The translations under genes were made by a program, and so were the position numbers. Shown here piece after piece: positions 1 through 13,600 of a stretch of 64,000 bases of DNA. Below the pieces are notes generated by a model that saw nothing but the letters and a program-made list of their open reading frames with translations, was not told where the DNA came from and ran no database searches. The stretch lies in contig WARS01001868.1 in assembly GCA_008933995.1 (NCBI GenBank), positions 930,001-994,000 of the forward strand. Direction: 5' to 3'. Positions within the stretch are counted from its first letter, which is position 1. Each line of letters opens with the position of its first letter. Source of the stretch: Datnioides undecimradiatus (lineage: Eukaryota > Chordata > Actinopteri > Lobotiformes > Datnioididae).

Positions 1-735
1 GCAACTTTGAATCAATCTTCTGAAAGTTGCTGCTTCTCCAGTACTCCAATTTCAGGCTCAAATTACTGCATTTTCCCACCAGTGTTGTACTAAAATAAAT
101 ACTCCAGTGGCTCATCACTGATCTGTAACTGGGTAAAACACATAAACAATGAGGAAGGATAAACACAACACTGATTAAGATCAGTTTATCTTGCCATTCT
201 AGCATCCTACTTTGATTAGAATCTCCCAGGAAAAGGCTTAAGCCTACTAATGTTCATGCTCCTTCTGACTTTACCGGTTTCTCTTCACATAGTCAATATT
301 TTCCAACTCTCTCTTCAGCTCATTCCCTTCCACACTTTCCCCCTCCCTGGCACTCTTTGCTCAGTGTGGGACCGACACATTTACATAAGATTTTCAGAGA
401 CATGAAAAGCACATTCCCAACATAAATTTGTTGTGAGCGTGTAACAAGCTCATGGCTGTGTTTGGCTCAGTTTCTGGCCCTTGCAGTCACTTCATCTTAG
501 ACACACATCACACACTCTTAAACATATCATCGGCACACACTACCACACGAATGCACACGCTAGCACCCCCACACGCAGAAACCGCGCTAACATGCTTAAC
601 ATCTACATACGGCAAAGGATCAATTTACATTTGTAGACAGATTCCAATTTTCGTCAAATCTCTTTTGTCTCATATACTCTGCACTGCTTTTTTCTGTTTC
701 TTGTCCCTCCCTGCGTCCCTCCTCCCGACGCTCAC

Positions 736-785
736 CCTCCTCAACAGTGCTCTGTTGACTGACAGTCTCTCATCAGGGAGGCTTT
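736..785 (-). CDS. dab2ip: Possible next RasGAP coding exon
   Basis: The acceptor is ccatttgtcag|AA and the donor is GAGG|gtgagc; 50 nt, phase 1 in and 0 out. After the preceding G it reads [17 protein letters not shown]. The E-S-x-P-x-E-R beginning resembles the ESPQERPGSRR segment I recall at the same splice point in DAB2IP, and the phase agrees with both upstream exons. The segment is short and the polypyrimidine tract only moderate, so this is tentative. Confidence 0.4.
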
Positions 786-3700
786 CTGACAAATGGGGCC
801 AAATGGAGTCGTGCCACTGTTGCTGCTGGCCGCAAGTCAGCTCTCTGAGGTTATTGCTTAGCTCTGCTCTTACAGTGTTATTTATATCCACCTTCACCAG
901 ACTAGTTTTGAGTGTTTGATGAACTTTTCATGTGCCATCTCCTGTGCGAACCTTACAGTGGTAGATCCCTTGCTTAGTGATCTGGTCTGTTCTCTCCAAT
1001 TTCTGTGTCATAAACAATAAAAATGCTAAATTTATTCCATTTACGAATTCCATACAACTTGACTTCACAACATCACAATCAAACTTCCAACGTGGATCAG
1101 ATTGAGAACAAAAATGTTCTTGCCCTTTTAGGATGGATCTCAAATGTCTACTGGTCAAACACAGCCAGTTACTCAGATTATAAGTAGGAATGGTCGTCAA
1201 ATCACTTTTAGGATTTGGAATAGAAATTTTGTTTTATGGCTTAAAGCAGCTTGCTACTCTGGGGACAGACATCATGGACCGCACATAACAAAAACCCCCA
1301 CAATGACTTGATGAGCTTAAAGTCAAACCAAGCAGTCTCTTGTAATCCTGTCTCCGTTTGATTTGCTTAGGAAAGGAAAAACACAATTGCGCCAAAGACA
1401 AGTTTTGTTCATGTTAGCCCGAGGCTCTTTCGTTGGATAACTTCCCCAAAAGGCACACCACACATGAGGCACAATTAATTTTCATTCTATCCTATCAAAA
1501 TTACAAGTATCTGTCTTCATAAAAGTTGCAGGACATATATGCTGGTCACAGCAGACCTAAATCCAGAAGTGAAAGCACCCCAAAGTGCGCTGAGGATGCA
1601 CAGGACCTGACCGTTCCAGCTACATTTGGACACAGATTTATCCAAATATGCAGTGTAGTGTCAACATCTATGTGTCCTTGACCTTCTTGAAGGACCACCT
1701 AGTGAAGTTTGTAGTAAATATATATAGCTTGGCAAAGCTACCAAACATAGACCACTGCGTACTTATCTCCTTTTGTCCTTGTGCATTTTCATGGTTCCTT
1801 TGTTTCCATTTTTTTTTGTGTTGAGTTTTTTTTTTTTTGATGTACTATCCATTATGCAAATAGGTACAGCGATCCTGCTGTGTGGCTCCAAGGTTCAGCT
1901 CAAACGTGTGTGATTTGTGTGGTTTATATCCCGTCTTTAGAAACATCCACAGATGAAATCAAATATAAGCATGAAGGTAAACTCCAATCACAAGCAGTCA
2001 CTCGAGGTACATTTGAAAAGAATTTTAAAGCCAAGTGTGAAATGCAATCAGTCTCAACTGTATATAGACACAATCTTGATGTTTTCATGCAAGATACCAG
2101 GTACATAAAGCAACAAAGTATTGTCTTGCTATTATTACTGCGTTCAGTACTGATGAGGTCAAAAAACAGTTTATTACAGTAACATTTCTGTATCAAAATG
2201 TCAAATAAACTACCAGACCTATATTATATATTTGGTTGAGATGAATACCATCTAATTATATTCAAAACTAGAGTAATCTGTCATTTTAATCAAGGTAGCA
2301 GTTTGTTGTTTAAAAGATATACAGAGAAATACAGAGAAACACAGGCATGCTCTGTATGCCAAACAGTGCAAGAAAAACACTGATGTTTAAATGTGAAACT
2401 TTCTAACTCAGTGTTTTGTTTGGTTTTGTTTTTTTAATCAGTTTTGATCACAGCCTCCATTTGTTTTGTACAGGTTGAGATTTAGAGGCATTAATAGTTC
2501 TTAGGTTATTAGAGAAAAAAAGCGAGCAAGTGCTAGCCGCAGCTTGGCTCACAGCACCTTCAAAAAGTCTCATGCCCACCAAACTAAAGAAATCCCAACT
2601 TGGAGAAGTTGATTATGATGAGAGCAACGTTGGTGAAAATAATTCCCATGATCTAACACTACTTCACGACATTCAACTTTATCCCTTGTTATTCTGACAC
2701 CCAGTGGCAGAAGATTATGTATTGTGCATTTAAGTAAACAATGTAATGGTAGTCTATTTTCATCTCTGAATAACATAGAATCTAGAAAGTCAAAGTCTAC
2801 AGTAGTTTAATTAAGCCCGTGCCACAACACAGTCTCTTACTCTAAACTACTCCTGACATTCTTTTCCAGTCAAACTAATCCAGCGCTGCTTGCCTTGACC
2901 TCTGGAAAAGCATGACAAGCAGCATACCTTTTTATTTTCACTTGTTCATATACTCTAAATGTTTCTTATAAAGCTAGAGCAGTAGAAGCAGCAGAAGAAA
3001 TGAGCAGCTATGTGGAATATTAACTCAAAGCTGCTCTCCACAGGGTGGCTGCCCCACATGACAGCATAAATGTCAAGAGATTAGAACTGACATTAGTACA
3101 TAATATACACTGAATCTGATTCATACACTTTTTTATTACCAGACAATGTCACAGAAGCAGCCAATGTCAAAAAATGCTAACTGCTAGAAAACTGTATCTC
3201 AATTATTATAAGTTTTCCTACATTGTAAAACTTATTTGTGATGTCAAATGATAATAGGTGAGACAAACAAAACAACAATTTGTCTTGCAAACAAAAGAAT
3301 ACTGAACATGTTTTCTAACATTTGGACAACACACATCTGCCAAGGCTACAAACTTAAAGTATAGACACTGTCCTGTATACCAGAATGAACGTGATTAACC
3401 ATGAGCCCTGGTGCAAGATAGTGTTTCCCCTCTTAAAACTAGATTAAAACTTATAAGCTGACAGCCAAGTTGCTAAATTTACACACCCTGTACCACCCAG
3501 CTCCGACGTCTGGCTAGATTTTAGCACATGACAACACAAGCAAGAATAAATCTTTTATTAAAAGCTGAACATTCTTCAAGACAAAGCCCTGCAGCGCTTT
3601 CACCCGCAAGACCACACTTTCATCTGGATGAAATCTGGGAATTTTAGAAGTGTAGTCAGAAACCCTAATTCACTTCAAAATGGAAAATGAGAGAAAAGCC

Positions 3701-6700
3701 CCTTGTTTTTCACAAAAATGCCTTATAGCGAAAGAGAAGAAATCTTTGGTTTAATCCCCCTGTCACATAAAAGTTCAGTACACACATACTCACTAAAAAT
3801 GTCCCTGTGTTTTCTCCTCCATGAGCAGGCATTCAACCTTTCTCAACTAGGACAAAAACATGCAGACCTATTTACATGTCAATGAAGGCCACGGATAAGG
3901 ACTTTTCCTGGCCTCTCCCTTTTACCTCCTCCCTAAAACGACCTCTCTTCTTTGTGTGTTCCTATAAGCAGATGTGCTCATTTTGTTGGCGGCTTGTGAA
4001 CAGAAGCACTTGTACTGGGGATCTGCACTTACTCCTGAGAAAACGGTTGGGTGCACTGGTGTACCACAACTTTAGGCTCATACCATAAAAATAAGTGTTT
4101 AGTGTACAGATTCAGTTAATATATCTGACTACTGTTTGAGTTCAACTGACCACTTACATATCAGCTGGTCTGTCTTGTCTAAGAATACATCAGACTACTA
4201 CCAAAAGTAATGTAAAGTAGAAGAGGCTAGTCAGCATCGACAATCATATGCTTTCTGTACATATAAACAGGAAATAGGAGCAGTCACAGTGCCTGTGCTA
4301 TAACAGTCAGTTAGAAGCAGCCAGCAAATAAACATCTACTCTATATTTAAAATCCACAAAGTAATCTATAGTATATTTAAAAAACACAGGTAACATTGCA
4401 CAGGAAAGATTTGCTTTTATATTTGTCACAATCAACAGCAATGATGTCTGCACGCATGCCCATGTTTGTGTGTGAGAGAGTGTAAATTGATGCCTACGAG
4501 CCTTAGTAAGCATGAACTCTTCCTGGGGCTTGCAAACCTGATGTGGGTATGTAATCGGATGATATCAGATTATTGCCCTTTCTGCTCTCACTTTTCTATT
4601 TATAATCTGTTTTCGAGGCAGCGCAAACTGAGGGAAGTCGGCTGACTGGCTAAGAGGCGACAGTCGCCAATCGCTGCGCAAAGTTTACATTTTATGTCGG
4701 GAACCCTTGCTGTGAAGGTGAGAAAATTCTCACTGTTATCACTTATCTGGGTTAGACTGTGAACAGAAGTTTCATGTCTCTAGAGATTGATAAAAGCGGT
4801 GAAGTTTCGTCTTTAGCAGTTTTCTTTCCCTTTTCTTTGTCTCTCCTTCTCCGTCGTGGCAGACAGCCCAGTGCATAAAGCAATGTGGCTTAGACGCTGG
4901 CGAAGAAAAACTATGGTCTCTTGGAAATATGTTCTCTGTTGACTCATTCTGTTAACCACATTCTTCATCAGCAGCACAGCAGAGTCCTTCCCATCGGCCA
5001 TGAAGACAAAACACCATCTTTTCTGGCCCAGTTAATAATACACCACTTTTTTCTGCCTTTTAACTATCTTGTTTAGACTCTAACATTTGGAGCAGTGGAG
5101 GAAAAAAAAAAGAGGCAGCGGAAAATGAGGGGGAAGAGAAAGAGTGAGCACTCTCACTGGCCTACAGTGCAGTCCAGATCCCCCTGGATTTATTTGTGTA
5201 CATAATTCTTTCTCTTTCTGTCTCTCCCCTTCTCTCTCCCTCTCCCACTTTCATTCTTTCATGCCGCGCTGTGTCTCTAACAAACACCCACATGCTGCAG
5301 CCCTACACAGGAGACAAATATACAGATCCACGTAACTGTCAAATTATCATGCAGCTTTTGAACACAAATGGTACACCCACAGCCCACACATGTGTCACTG
5401 TTAATTATTCCGTTCAAAGAGGACAAGAGGACAGCTTCCTGCTCCACGAAGGTTGCACCAAAACAGCTAGATGGAAGGCTGACAGAAGACCAGGCAAATT
5501 CCAGAGAGACATCATTCAATGTACAATTTGAAACTTTCTTAGCTACAACCCTGCTAAAGTAATCACAAAAAGGTAATTACAGTAAAATGTCATTAGCAGG
5601 CTGTTGATTTCATCACACTGCCATGTAACACCCCTCACCCATTAACCCCCCTACCCAACAGAACAGACTGAAGTCCTATTCATCTGACCACAGAGGCCCC
5701 AGTCAACAGTTTAAGAGCCAAATGGAGAGCCTAGTCATAGTAGCAAGCTAACGGGAAAACCATGTGACTCTACTCCCTTGTTCATCAACATGCTCTTCAA
5801 CTTTTTCCACAGTATTACTCCCATCATTTCTAATCTTTTCCTCCCACCCAGGAGGAATCTCACACTCACCATGCTGTGCCTCTGGATGGGTGCTGGTGTC
5901 CTGGTCCATGTTAAATTCACAGAGTGAAGAGTGCCCTGATCAACACACCCATATCCTGAGGCAAAGGTGTCTCTGTAACTGAACTGCAACTACTGAAACT
6001 ATTACAACTACTGTTTTATTCCTACTACCGTCTGCTCTCCACTGTTCTCTCCAGTCAGAGCTGCTGGCTCTGGTCTGGCCCCTGCAGCCTGCCAGCTCAG
6101 CTCAGGCTTCTACTGCTGTGTTACATCTGTCTGAATGAGTCCCACTCTGAAGAGTGGGGAGAGAGAGAGAGGAGCATTACAGAGCACCGAATGGGAGGGA
6201 GGAGAGAGAGGAGCATTTTCCACATTGTGGTGGTGCAGAGAGGGAGGGAGAGAGAGAGAGAGAGAGAGATTTGGGTGGAAAGGGTTGTGGCAGTGCTGAA
6301 TGTTTCCACTTTGATCAATTTTACACTCTCAGCATATTTTTTTCTCATCATAAAGAAACTTCATAACATAACTTTGGAAAACATTAACGTGCCAGAGGAA
6401 TTAAGGAACTTGTGTAGTACTGAAGCCGAGTGTTAACAATGGGTGGATTTAAAAACCCAACCAGGCTGTGCTGGCTGGGCATGGTTTCTACTCTTATTTC
6501 AATTTGGCATAAAAAACATGCTGCCTAAGCCGACCTGAATTAAGCCTGTGCAGCTTGTGTGGCAAGAACATTACAGCTGCAACTAACAGTTATTTTTAAT
6601 AAAATATTGTTTAGTCTGTGCAAAGGAAAATACAGTGAACAACAAAAACACATCAATATTTTCAGCTTACCCATTTTCCAAACAAACAACAAAACCCAAA

Positions 6701-7606
6701 GATGATCAGTCTACGATGACATAAAACAGAAATTCTTTCACATCACATTGGTGATGCTGATCCAAATGTGCAAATTACTACCCAATACAATTAATATTTT
6801 AGCTATGGTGGTTGTATTGGTGGTATAGAGAAAGTAGTTTAACACATTAATTATAGCCTTAATCTTTCTTATACACATTTATCTATTTCTAGTCCAGTAA
6901 TTGTTCAAATTGCACACAGACCATTCTGGACAATCTTGTCCTTTGAGCAGCATAATGCAGCCAAATGGCACTCAGCCAATCTTTACCTAGAAAACAGAAT
7001 GATATGAAGTTTGTCAAATTAAACATCATAGGTAATGTTGAGATACTTAAAATCCACGCATGGCAATATAAGTCTTTCCGCAGCCTTTGGTCAGCTATCC
7101 AGTTCTATTTAATCCCATCTTAAGTGTTACAGCTTCAGTGAAAATATTCATGGAGAAAGTAAAACCTGGAAAATAGGGCAGCATATGCCCCGGCATCTTT
7201 AAAGAACCGCGAGATGAGAACTTTCCCAAAGCAGCATCCAGAAAAAAGAAAAACTTTCACCTCTGTAAAATTAAGCGTTGTTCTTAAGTTGTTCTGGTGG
7301 GAGTGTAGCAGCGCTCTCCGTCTCTAGCATGTTTGTGCCAAAACCTTGACGAGCTCAAAAGAACAGAGGAGGCAGCCGCTCGCTATTCAGTCGGAGGATG
7401 AGACGAGATGAGAGCGCTTTCTGATTTGCTGTGGATTCCTATTCATCTATGTGTAGTTTTTATTCATCACGCTGCTTATTTAGAGCCTGTGTCACACAAG
7501 GACAAGAGCAGGTGGGGTCTACACCAATGAATAATTTAGTAAAACACAGGCCGTGTGAGTGTTTGTACTGTTGTGAAAAAGAACATGATTTGAAAACCAT
7601 ACAGGT

Positions 7607-7651
<45 letters not shown>

Positions 7652-10600
7652 CAAATGCAACTTTAAAGGTTAGACACTGAAGAGCCTACATCATGTTGTA
7701 CTGTTTGGTGCTCAGGGATAAATTTAAACAACAACCCTTCGGTCAACATGTTTTTCAAAAGAGGCAAACACTTGTTTTTGTCCATGTAAAACACTATTTT
7801 GCCAGTGAACCTGATAAGTGTGTTTTAATAAAGCGCTAGAAGAATCTCAACCCAGCACTAGGGGGAGAGATACTTTTTTTTAAATTTTCACCACATGTTC
7901 ATGCAGCTTTGTGAACGTCCCATACTTGCCTGTGTACAACATGTATCACAGAAGGATACCACACAAAGAGATCTCTGATTGTAGAACTTCCAGATTTGCA
8001 TGACACAAACAACGAACAACAGCAACATGATATTCTGTTAATATTGAGGTCACATCAGAAATAGCGACAGTGGTGCCATTGCAGTACCATAAAGAGTCAG
8101 AATTGAGAAAGTTTTGACCCATGGTGAATGTGTTCATCCAATATGAGAAATCAATGATGAGAAACACCATCAGTCCTCTGTTCATGTGTGTATTGCATTG
8201 TGTGTAGACACAGTGTTTATTATTTATGAGAACACCAAGCCAATGAGCATGGCAGTTTTCATCATGAAAACAAAAACACACATAAAAGTATGCATATGTT
8301 AATTCTATGGTTCATAGTAATGAGTGTATAAGCCTGGTATTTCACAGCAATGGTGATCAGTTTACAATTTTTACACTGTCTGCTTGTTTTGGGTTAATTT
8401 AATCAAAAGAGTTGTTTTTTTGCCATTAGCATCAGTAACAGTAACAGTAGTCATTCAATGTGTTCAGTCAATGTTGCACAAGATATTTAAATGCACCCAT
8501 GTTATTTTTCATTGCTAAGGTCCACAGGATTAACTTTATTCTGATGAATACCTCAAAAGTGACAAACTCTGAAGCCATTCGAAATCCATATTTAAATGGA
8601 AGACACGAGACCCACTGCAGTAATATATTAATACATTATAATGAATTCTTTCGAACATACCAAGTATAGCTACACTATGGAAATCTTAATCAGCAATTCA
8701 GGAATTATCTGACATCATTTTCATGGAAAGGTTTCAAATGTCATTGGCAGAGTTGCAAAGGAACCCTGTAATTAGTGAACTAGCTGGCTGTTTTTTTCCT
8801 TTTAGCCTCTGTCTCCTCTCAGATAAACAAAATCATCCTAATCATAGATCCTGTATAATGATGCATCTTACGAGCTTTTCTCATCACCATGTCATCATTG
8901 TATCCGTAACTGTGAATATGAATTGAAAAACTGGATGCACATTATTCAGGTTGTCTCTCTGCTGTTATACGGTGTGTGTCTGTGACTTTCTGAACGACTG
9001 CAGTCAAAAATGACCCCCCTTTAAAACCAAATGATGACGATAGAGAGAGACAAGTATACAGAACAAATATGTATAAAATGACTTGATGATTTTATTAAAG
9101 AAACTATTACATGCAGAATGAATAGTCTTCTGTATTTGCTTTTAAGTGCTCTAAAGTTATAATTTTATTAAGACTGACCTAATAGGCTCCCTCTACTGGT
9201 CAATAACTGGTTAAAAATTAGTGCTAAATACGATTCCTAGGAATAGCGTTAGCTCATAAAATGTGATTCAGGTCCCAGAACACACTATAACTAAAATCAT
9301 TGCAGTCACATAATCCATGCAAGACTCTTAGTCAAAGACATGTTCACACAACATTGTTTAGTCAGAAATAACACTGTCCAGTAACACTTCCTTAGGGATG
9401 GAGGGCAACAACGCCTTGGGAAATTACGAAACTTAATAAAACCTGAACTTAATGATCTGTACTACACAGCAAAATAAAGTAATTACTTCATGAAAAGGGA
9501 CTACAACAGAACAACCACTGCATCGTTTGATTTAAAGGCGGGCGATATTAGGTTGCATGCCAGCCGACAACCCAGCAACGGTAACTGTGGGATACACACG
9601 CTTGAATGTCAAACCTCAGTGCCACCTAGTGTCTCATTTTGACTGACTCTGTGTGTTCATCCTGACAGACACAGCCATGGAGTTCACTGAGCAGCTTCAT
9701 CTCATCAAATATAAAAAAGTAATGGCATATTACAGGCATTACATTGTAATAAAAGGCATCCTGACACCATTAAAGAGAGCAAAATATTTTTCAGTATCTG
9801 TCTTAGAGGCAGCACCATTTGTGCAGTAAAGTGGTATGAAGCAGCAAGCTCTCCATCTAGTGGATATGAGTTAGAAGGAAAGAGTCTCCCAAGTTTCAAA
9901 AGGCTCATCCCGATATGTGAGCATGTAAGGCTCATTTGCATGTGTGTTTGACCTGTGATTCCACTGAGGAGGCAAAAAACCCCAAAAACCAACACAAAAC
10001 CACAGCCAATCCATAAAAAAAGAAACAACTTAATAGAGCCTTAATAATAAATAATACTCTGAAAGGGCTAAAACCATGTTGAACAAGCATTAAATATTCT
10101 ATATCCAGGTTATTAATCATTTTCATTTAATTAAATGGTTTCAAAACAATGACTAAAGTGTTTCCAGTGTCTGGATGGGTGTGTGTGATGCATCCTGTTC
10201 ACTGCAGAGGTACAGTATGTCCTCAGGCTACTCACCGCTCTCGGTGGACAGCTGGCTGTGGAATTCTGGAAACTGTGTTTCCACTGGAACGCTGATGGTG
10301 CGTCGCAAAAGATGGACTTTGCATGACGTAGGGCGCCTCTCCTGCAAAAACAACGGACGGATCTGTTGAGTAAGACAGAGGAGGAGACAGAGACATAGAC
10401 AGAGAAGACGGATAAAAGGCTGAATACAACTGGCACAAAGTAGGCACAGAGTAGAGAGCATACAGAGGGAGAAGGAAAGCTAACAAGAAGAAAAATGGTA
10501 GCTGCCAGAAGTACAATAGTCACTGAGGCTCCTTATCTATGTTGTTGTGGTTATTCTGGTCACCGTGTTTAATGCCATGTTGGGCACAATAGCTGTAGAG

Positions 10601-13600
10601 CTTCTGATAAATGAGGAGTCACTGGATAATACGAAACAGATATTAGCAGCGTATCAGTCTGTGTCAGCCCATGTCTTCCTATAGCTTGCATACCAAATGT
10701 TTGGCTCCAACAGATTAAGAAGACAAAGGAAAGGGGATGGTCGTGGTGAGAAAGTGGTGTCTAAAAGAATCGGAAAAGGGCCTGATGTCCTCCAAGTGGG
10801 GTGATAATGGCTTATCGAACATCCTCACACCTCTCAACTCAATGCAGCACCCTGTCTGTCTTGTTTCTTCTATCCTTCTGTTTCTACATTTATCTCTCTG
10901 TGTCTCTTGATCGTCTCTGCAAATCACCTCTTTACTTGCCTCATGGGACTTGGTTTTAAGGACAGCTCTCACTGACACCGCCACTGACGTAACGTCAATG
11001 TCTGATGGTCTGAGCCATAATGACTAAGCAGTACGAGCTGTAATTTGAGCCCCAAAACTGCTACAATTCTGTCTGTGACATAAACAGCCTTTGTATTTGG
11101 CTTCCAGGAACACTGGTCTTGACCAGCAATTGGTGTCTAATCTGTGGCTTTCTTACCAATGATAATTAACAATTTAATAATCCATTCATTTCATTTGAAG
11201 GGGTTTCTCTGTTCAGATGCCCAAAACATTAATAGTGAAGACTCAAAAACAACAAGGTACAGCGGCAAAATAAACTCATCTAACTAAGAGAAAGGGAAGA
11301 CTGAAAAAAATATTGCAAACAGGAAATACTGAAGCACATTTTCATTCTCTGCTAATTTAATTAAGATAATTGCTTTTGCCATAGACATAAGCACTAAGCT
11401 GATTGCAACAGTAAACACAAATGGCAAGACTGACTTGAACTGAGGCAATATTTAAACAGTGGTACAGCCCCTTCAGGCGTCCTGGCTAGGATTATTGACT
11501 GTTGAGCCTGGGATAAGGAAAACTTCTCGGTCTTTAATCGTGAGCCCCCTCTACTGGCAGTTATGTGGAGTTTAACAAATGTACATGAGTGTCCTAAACT
11601 AAACTTGATCACTCAATTTAAAACCGTGTGCTTTAAGAGTTTGAGGAACAATTGAAGACTTGAAGACAACAAGCTGAAGGTCAGACTGAGAACAGTCCAA
11701 ACTTTAGAAACCCTCCAGGAATTACACTTTTCTTTCAGTTTTATTACCTTTATATTGCAGCCCTCAAGGAACACTTCACAGTGAATGTTGAGACTGTCTC
11801 TCTTCTCATGCACTCTTTGAATTCCTCCTTTTTGGCTGTTTGAGTTTGGTGAAGCAACATTTGTAATATGACGTGGGAAATGTCAAGTTAGCAGTACAAA
11901 TCGCTAAGGGCCTAATCACCGTTTGTCAGACCAGATGATCATTTATTAACAAATGCTTTATTATTACAAAACACAACATCAGCAACAGCTGTTCACACAG
12001 ATACTGCCATTCATTTTCATGATCATGTTCAAGGAAGAAAAGAAGCATGAGTAGGGAACAGAAACAGGCACAGCCAAAGAGAAAGATGGATAGAGCGAAA
12101 GAATCCACTGATAATTAGGATTCAAGAAGACAATAAGACAAAAAGGGATAAAACAAAAGACACAGACAAAGTAACAAAGAAAAATAGTGACTGTTTACCA
12201 AAACCCTGCAAGCAAAACCTCCTTCACAGCCAAGAATCAATCAAAACTTTTGTGCAAAGACTTTTGAACTCTTTCTGCGCCGAGTGAGTACAGATGAAGC
12301 TTTCCTCTCACTTTTGAACCTTACATTTTTGTTCACTCTAGCGTTTGCTCTTATTGTTAAAGAATGGAAAAATACACAGGCCAGATTTAAGCAGAAAAGA
12401 GTGAAATAAAAACTAATTTAAAATTTATGAAACTTTACATAACAGAAAAAAAAGTTCAGCGTACACTTAAATAAACACATGATACAAAGCCAATGGGTAA
12501 GTTTCAGTTTGTGGCTAAATCTGAATTTAATTACTGTGCTCCTGGAAGGCACAACTGTTTTCTTAGATATGTTGGATTTTATATTATATATTTGCAGATA
12601 CAATTTACCACATGCACAGGAACAAATGTGTATTCTTTACAGGGTGCATTAGTCTGTGGAGATTTCTCTATGCTGTATGTTTTTATATTTAGTTTTAATC
12701 AGAACACACATCCTGACCGAGTGTGTGTGTGTGCCAGTCATTCTATTGCTCATAACTGAAACCTGATACTGCTCTGACAAACATTTTCCTTACAAGTGCA
12801 CCTTACGGTTACACCTAAACTGTATGATAGCTTGTTTATACATGCAGAAGTTGATGTTCTGACAGCTTCTCCTGAAAAGCCTAAATCTGCCTTAACCACA
12901 CCATCACATCATCAACTGGCGCAAGCTCATTATAAGACTGTATCATCAGTGTGACCTGCAGTTTGCTGACATCACAGGCATCCAGCAGCATTACAGATGA
13001 CCTTTCAGAGTCTGGGTCTCTAAATGGATGCATTTAAAAGCTGTTGTTCTTTGCTGCTCTGAAACAAAAAGCACAATAGTGGAAAGGCTGCCAGTGGGTC
13101 GATTCAAATAATTCTACCCTGCAATTATTACTCTGTGTCAACATGGCATACCTCAGTACTTGCAGACAAAGAAAAACTAAAGCCACATATTTCTCCCCAG
13201 TTCTAGCCATCATGTAAAAATGTTGTGCAAATCCAAAAACTCTGCCAACGTGCTTTTGTGATTTTGAAACAGTGTGTTTCCAGTTTTTCTTTTGCTGCTA
13301 CACTGAGACCTTAAAATTCATAAACGAGGGCTTGAGAAATTCATCAAGGCAGACAGAATTTAAATTGTTTTCTGATGGCTCTCAGAGAGCGGCACTGTTG
13401 AAAATACACATCATGTGATGTCCTGGGTTTTTCATCTTTTTTTAACCTTGCTTCCAAGAACCGCCTGCAATGTAACACTAAATGTATTTTTGCTACTCGT
13501 GTGCATGTTGGTGGCCAGGCTCAACCTCAGATACTAATGTGCATGAGTTATTGGCACTCACGTGGGGCTCATATTGAAGTTGGGCAAGGGTGCACCAGGT

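Noticed and set aside
10131..10523. Long minus-strand frames around the 10.3 kb exon
   Set aside because: Only 10236-10341 is bounded by consensus splice sites and matches the RasGAP family; the rest reads intron.
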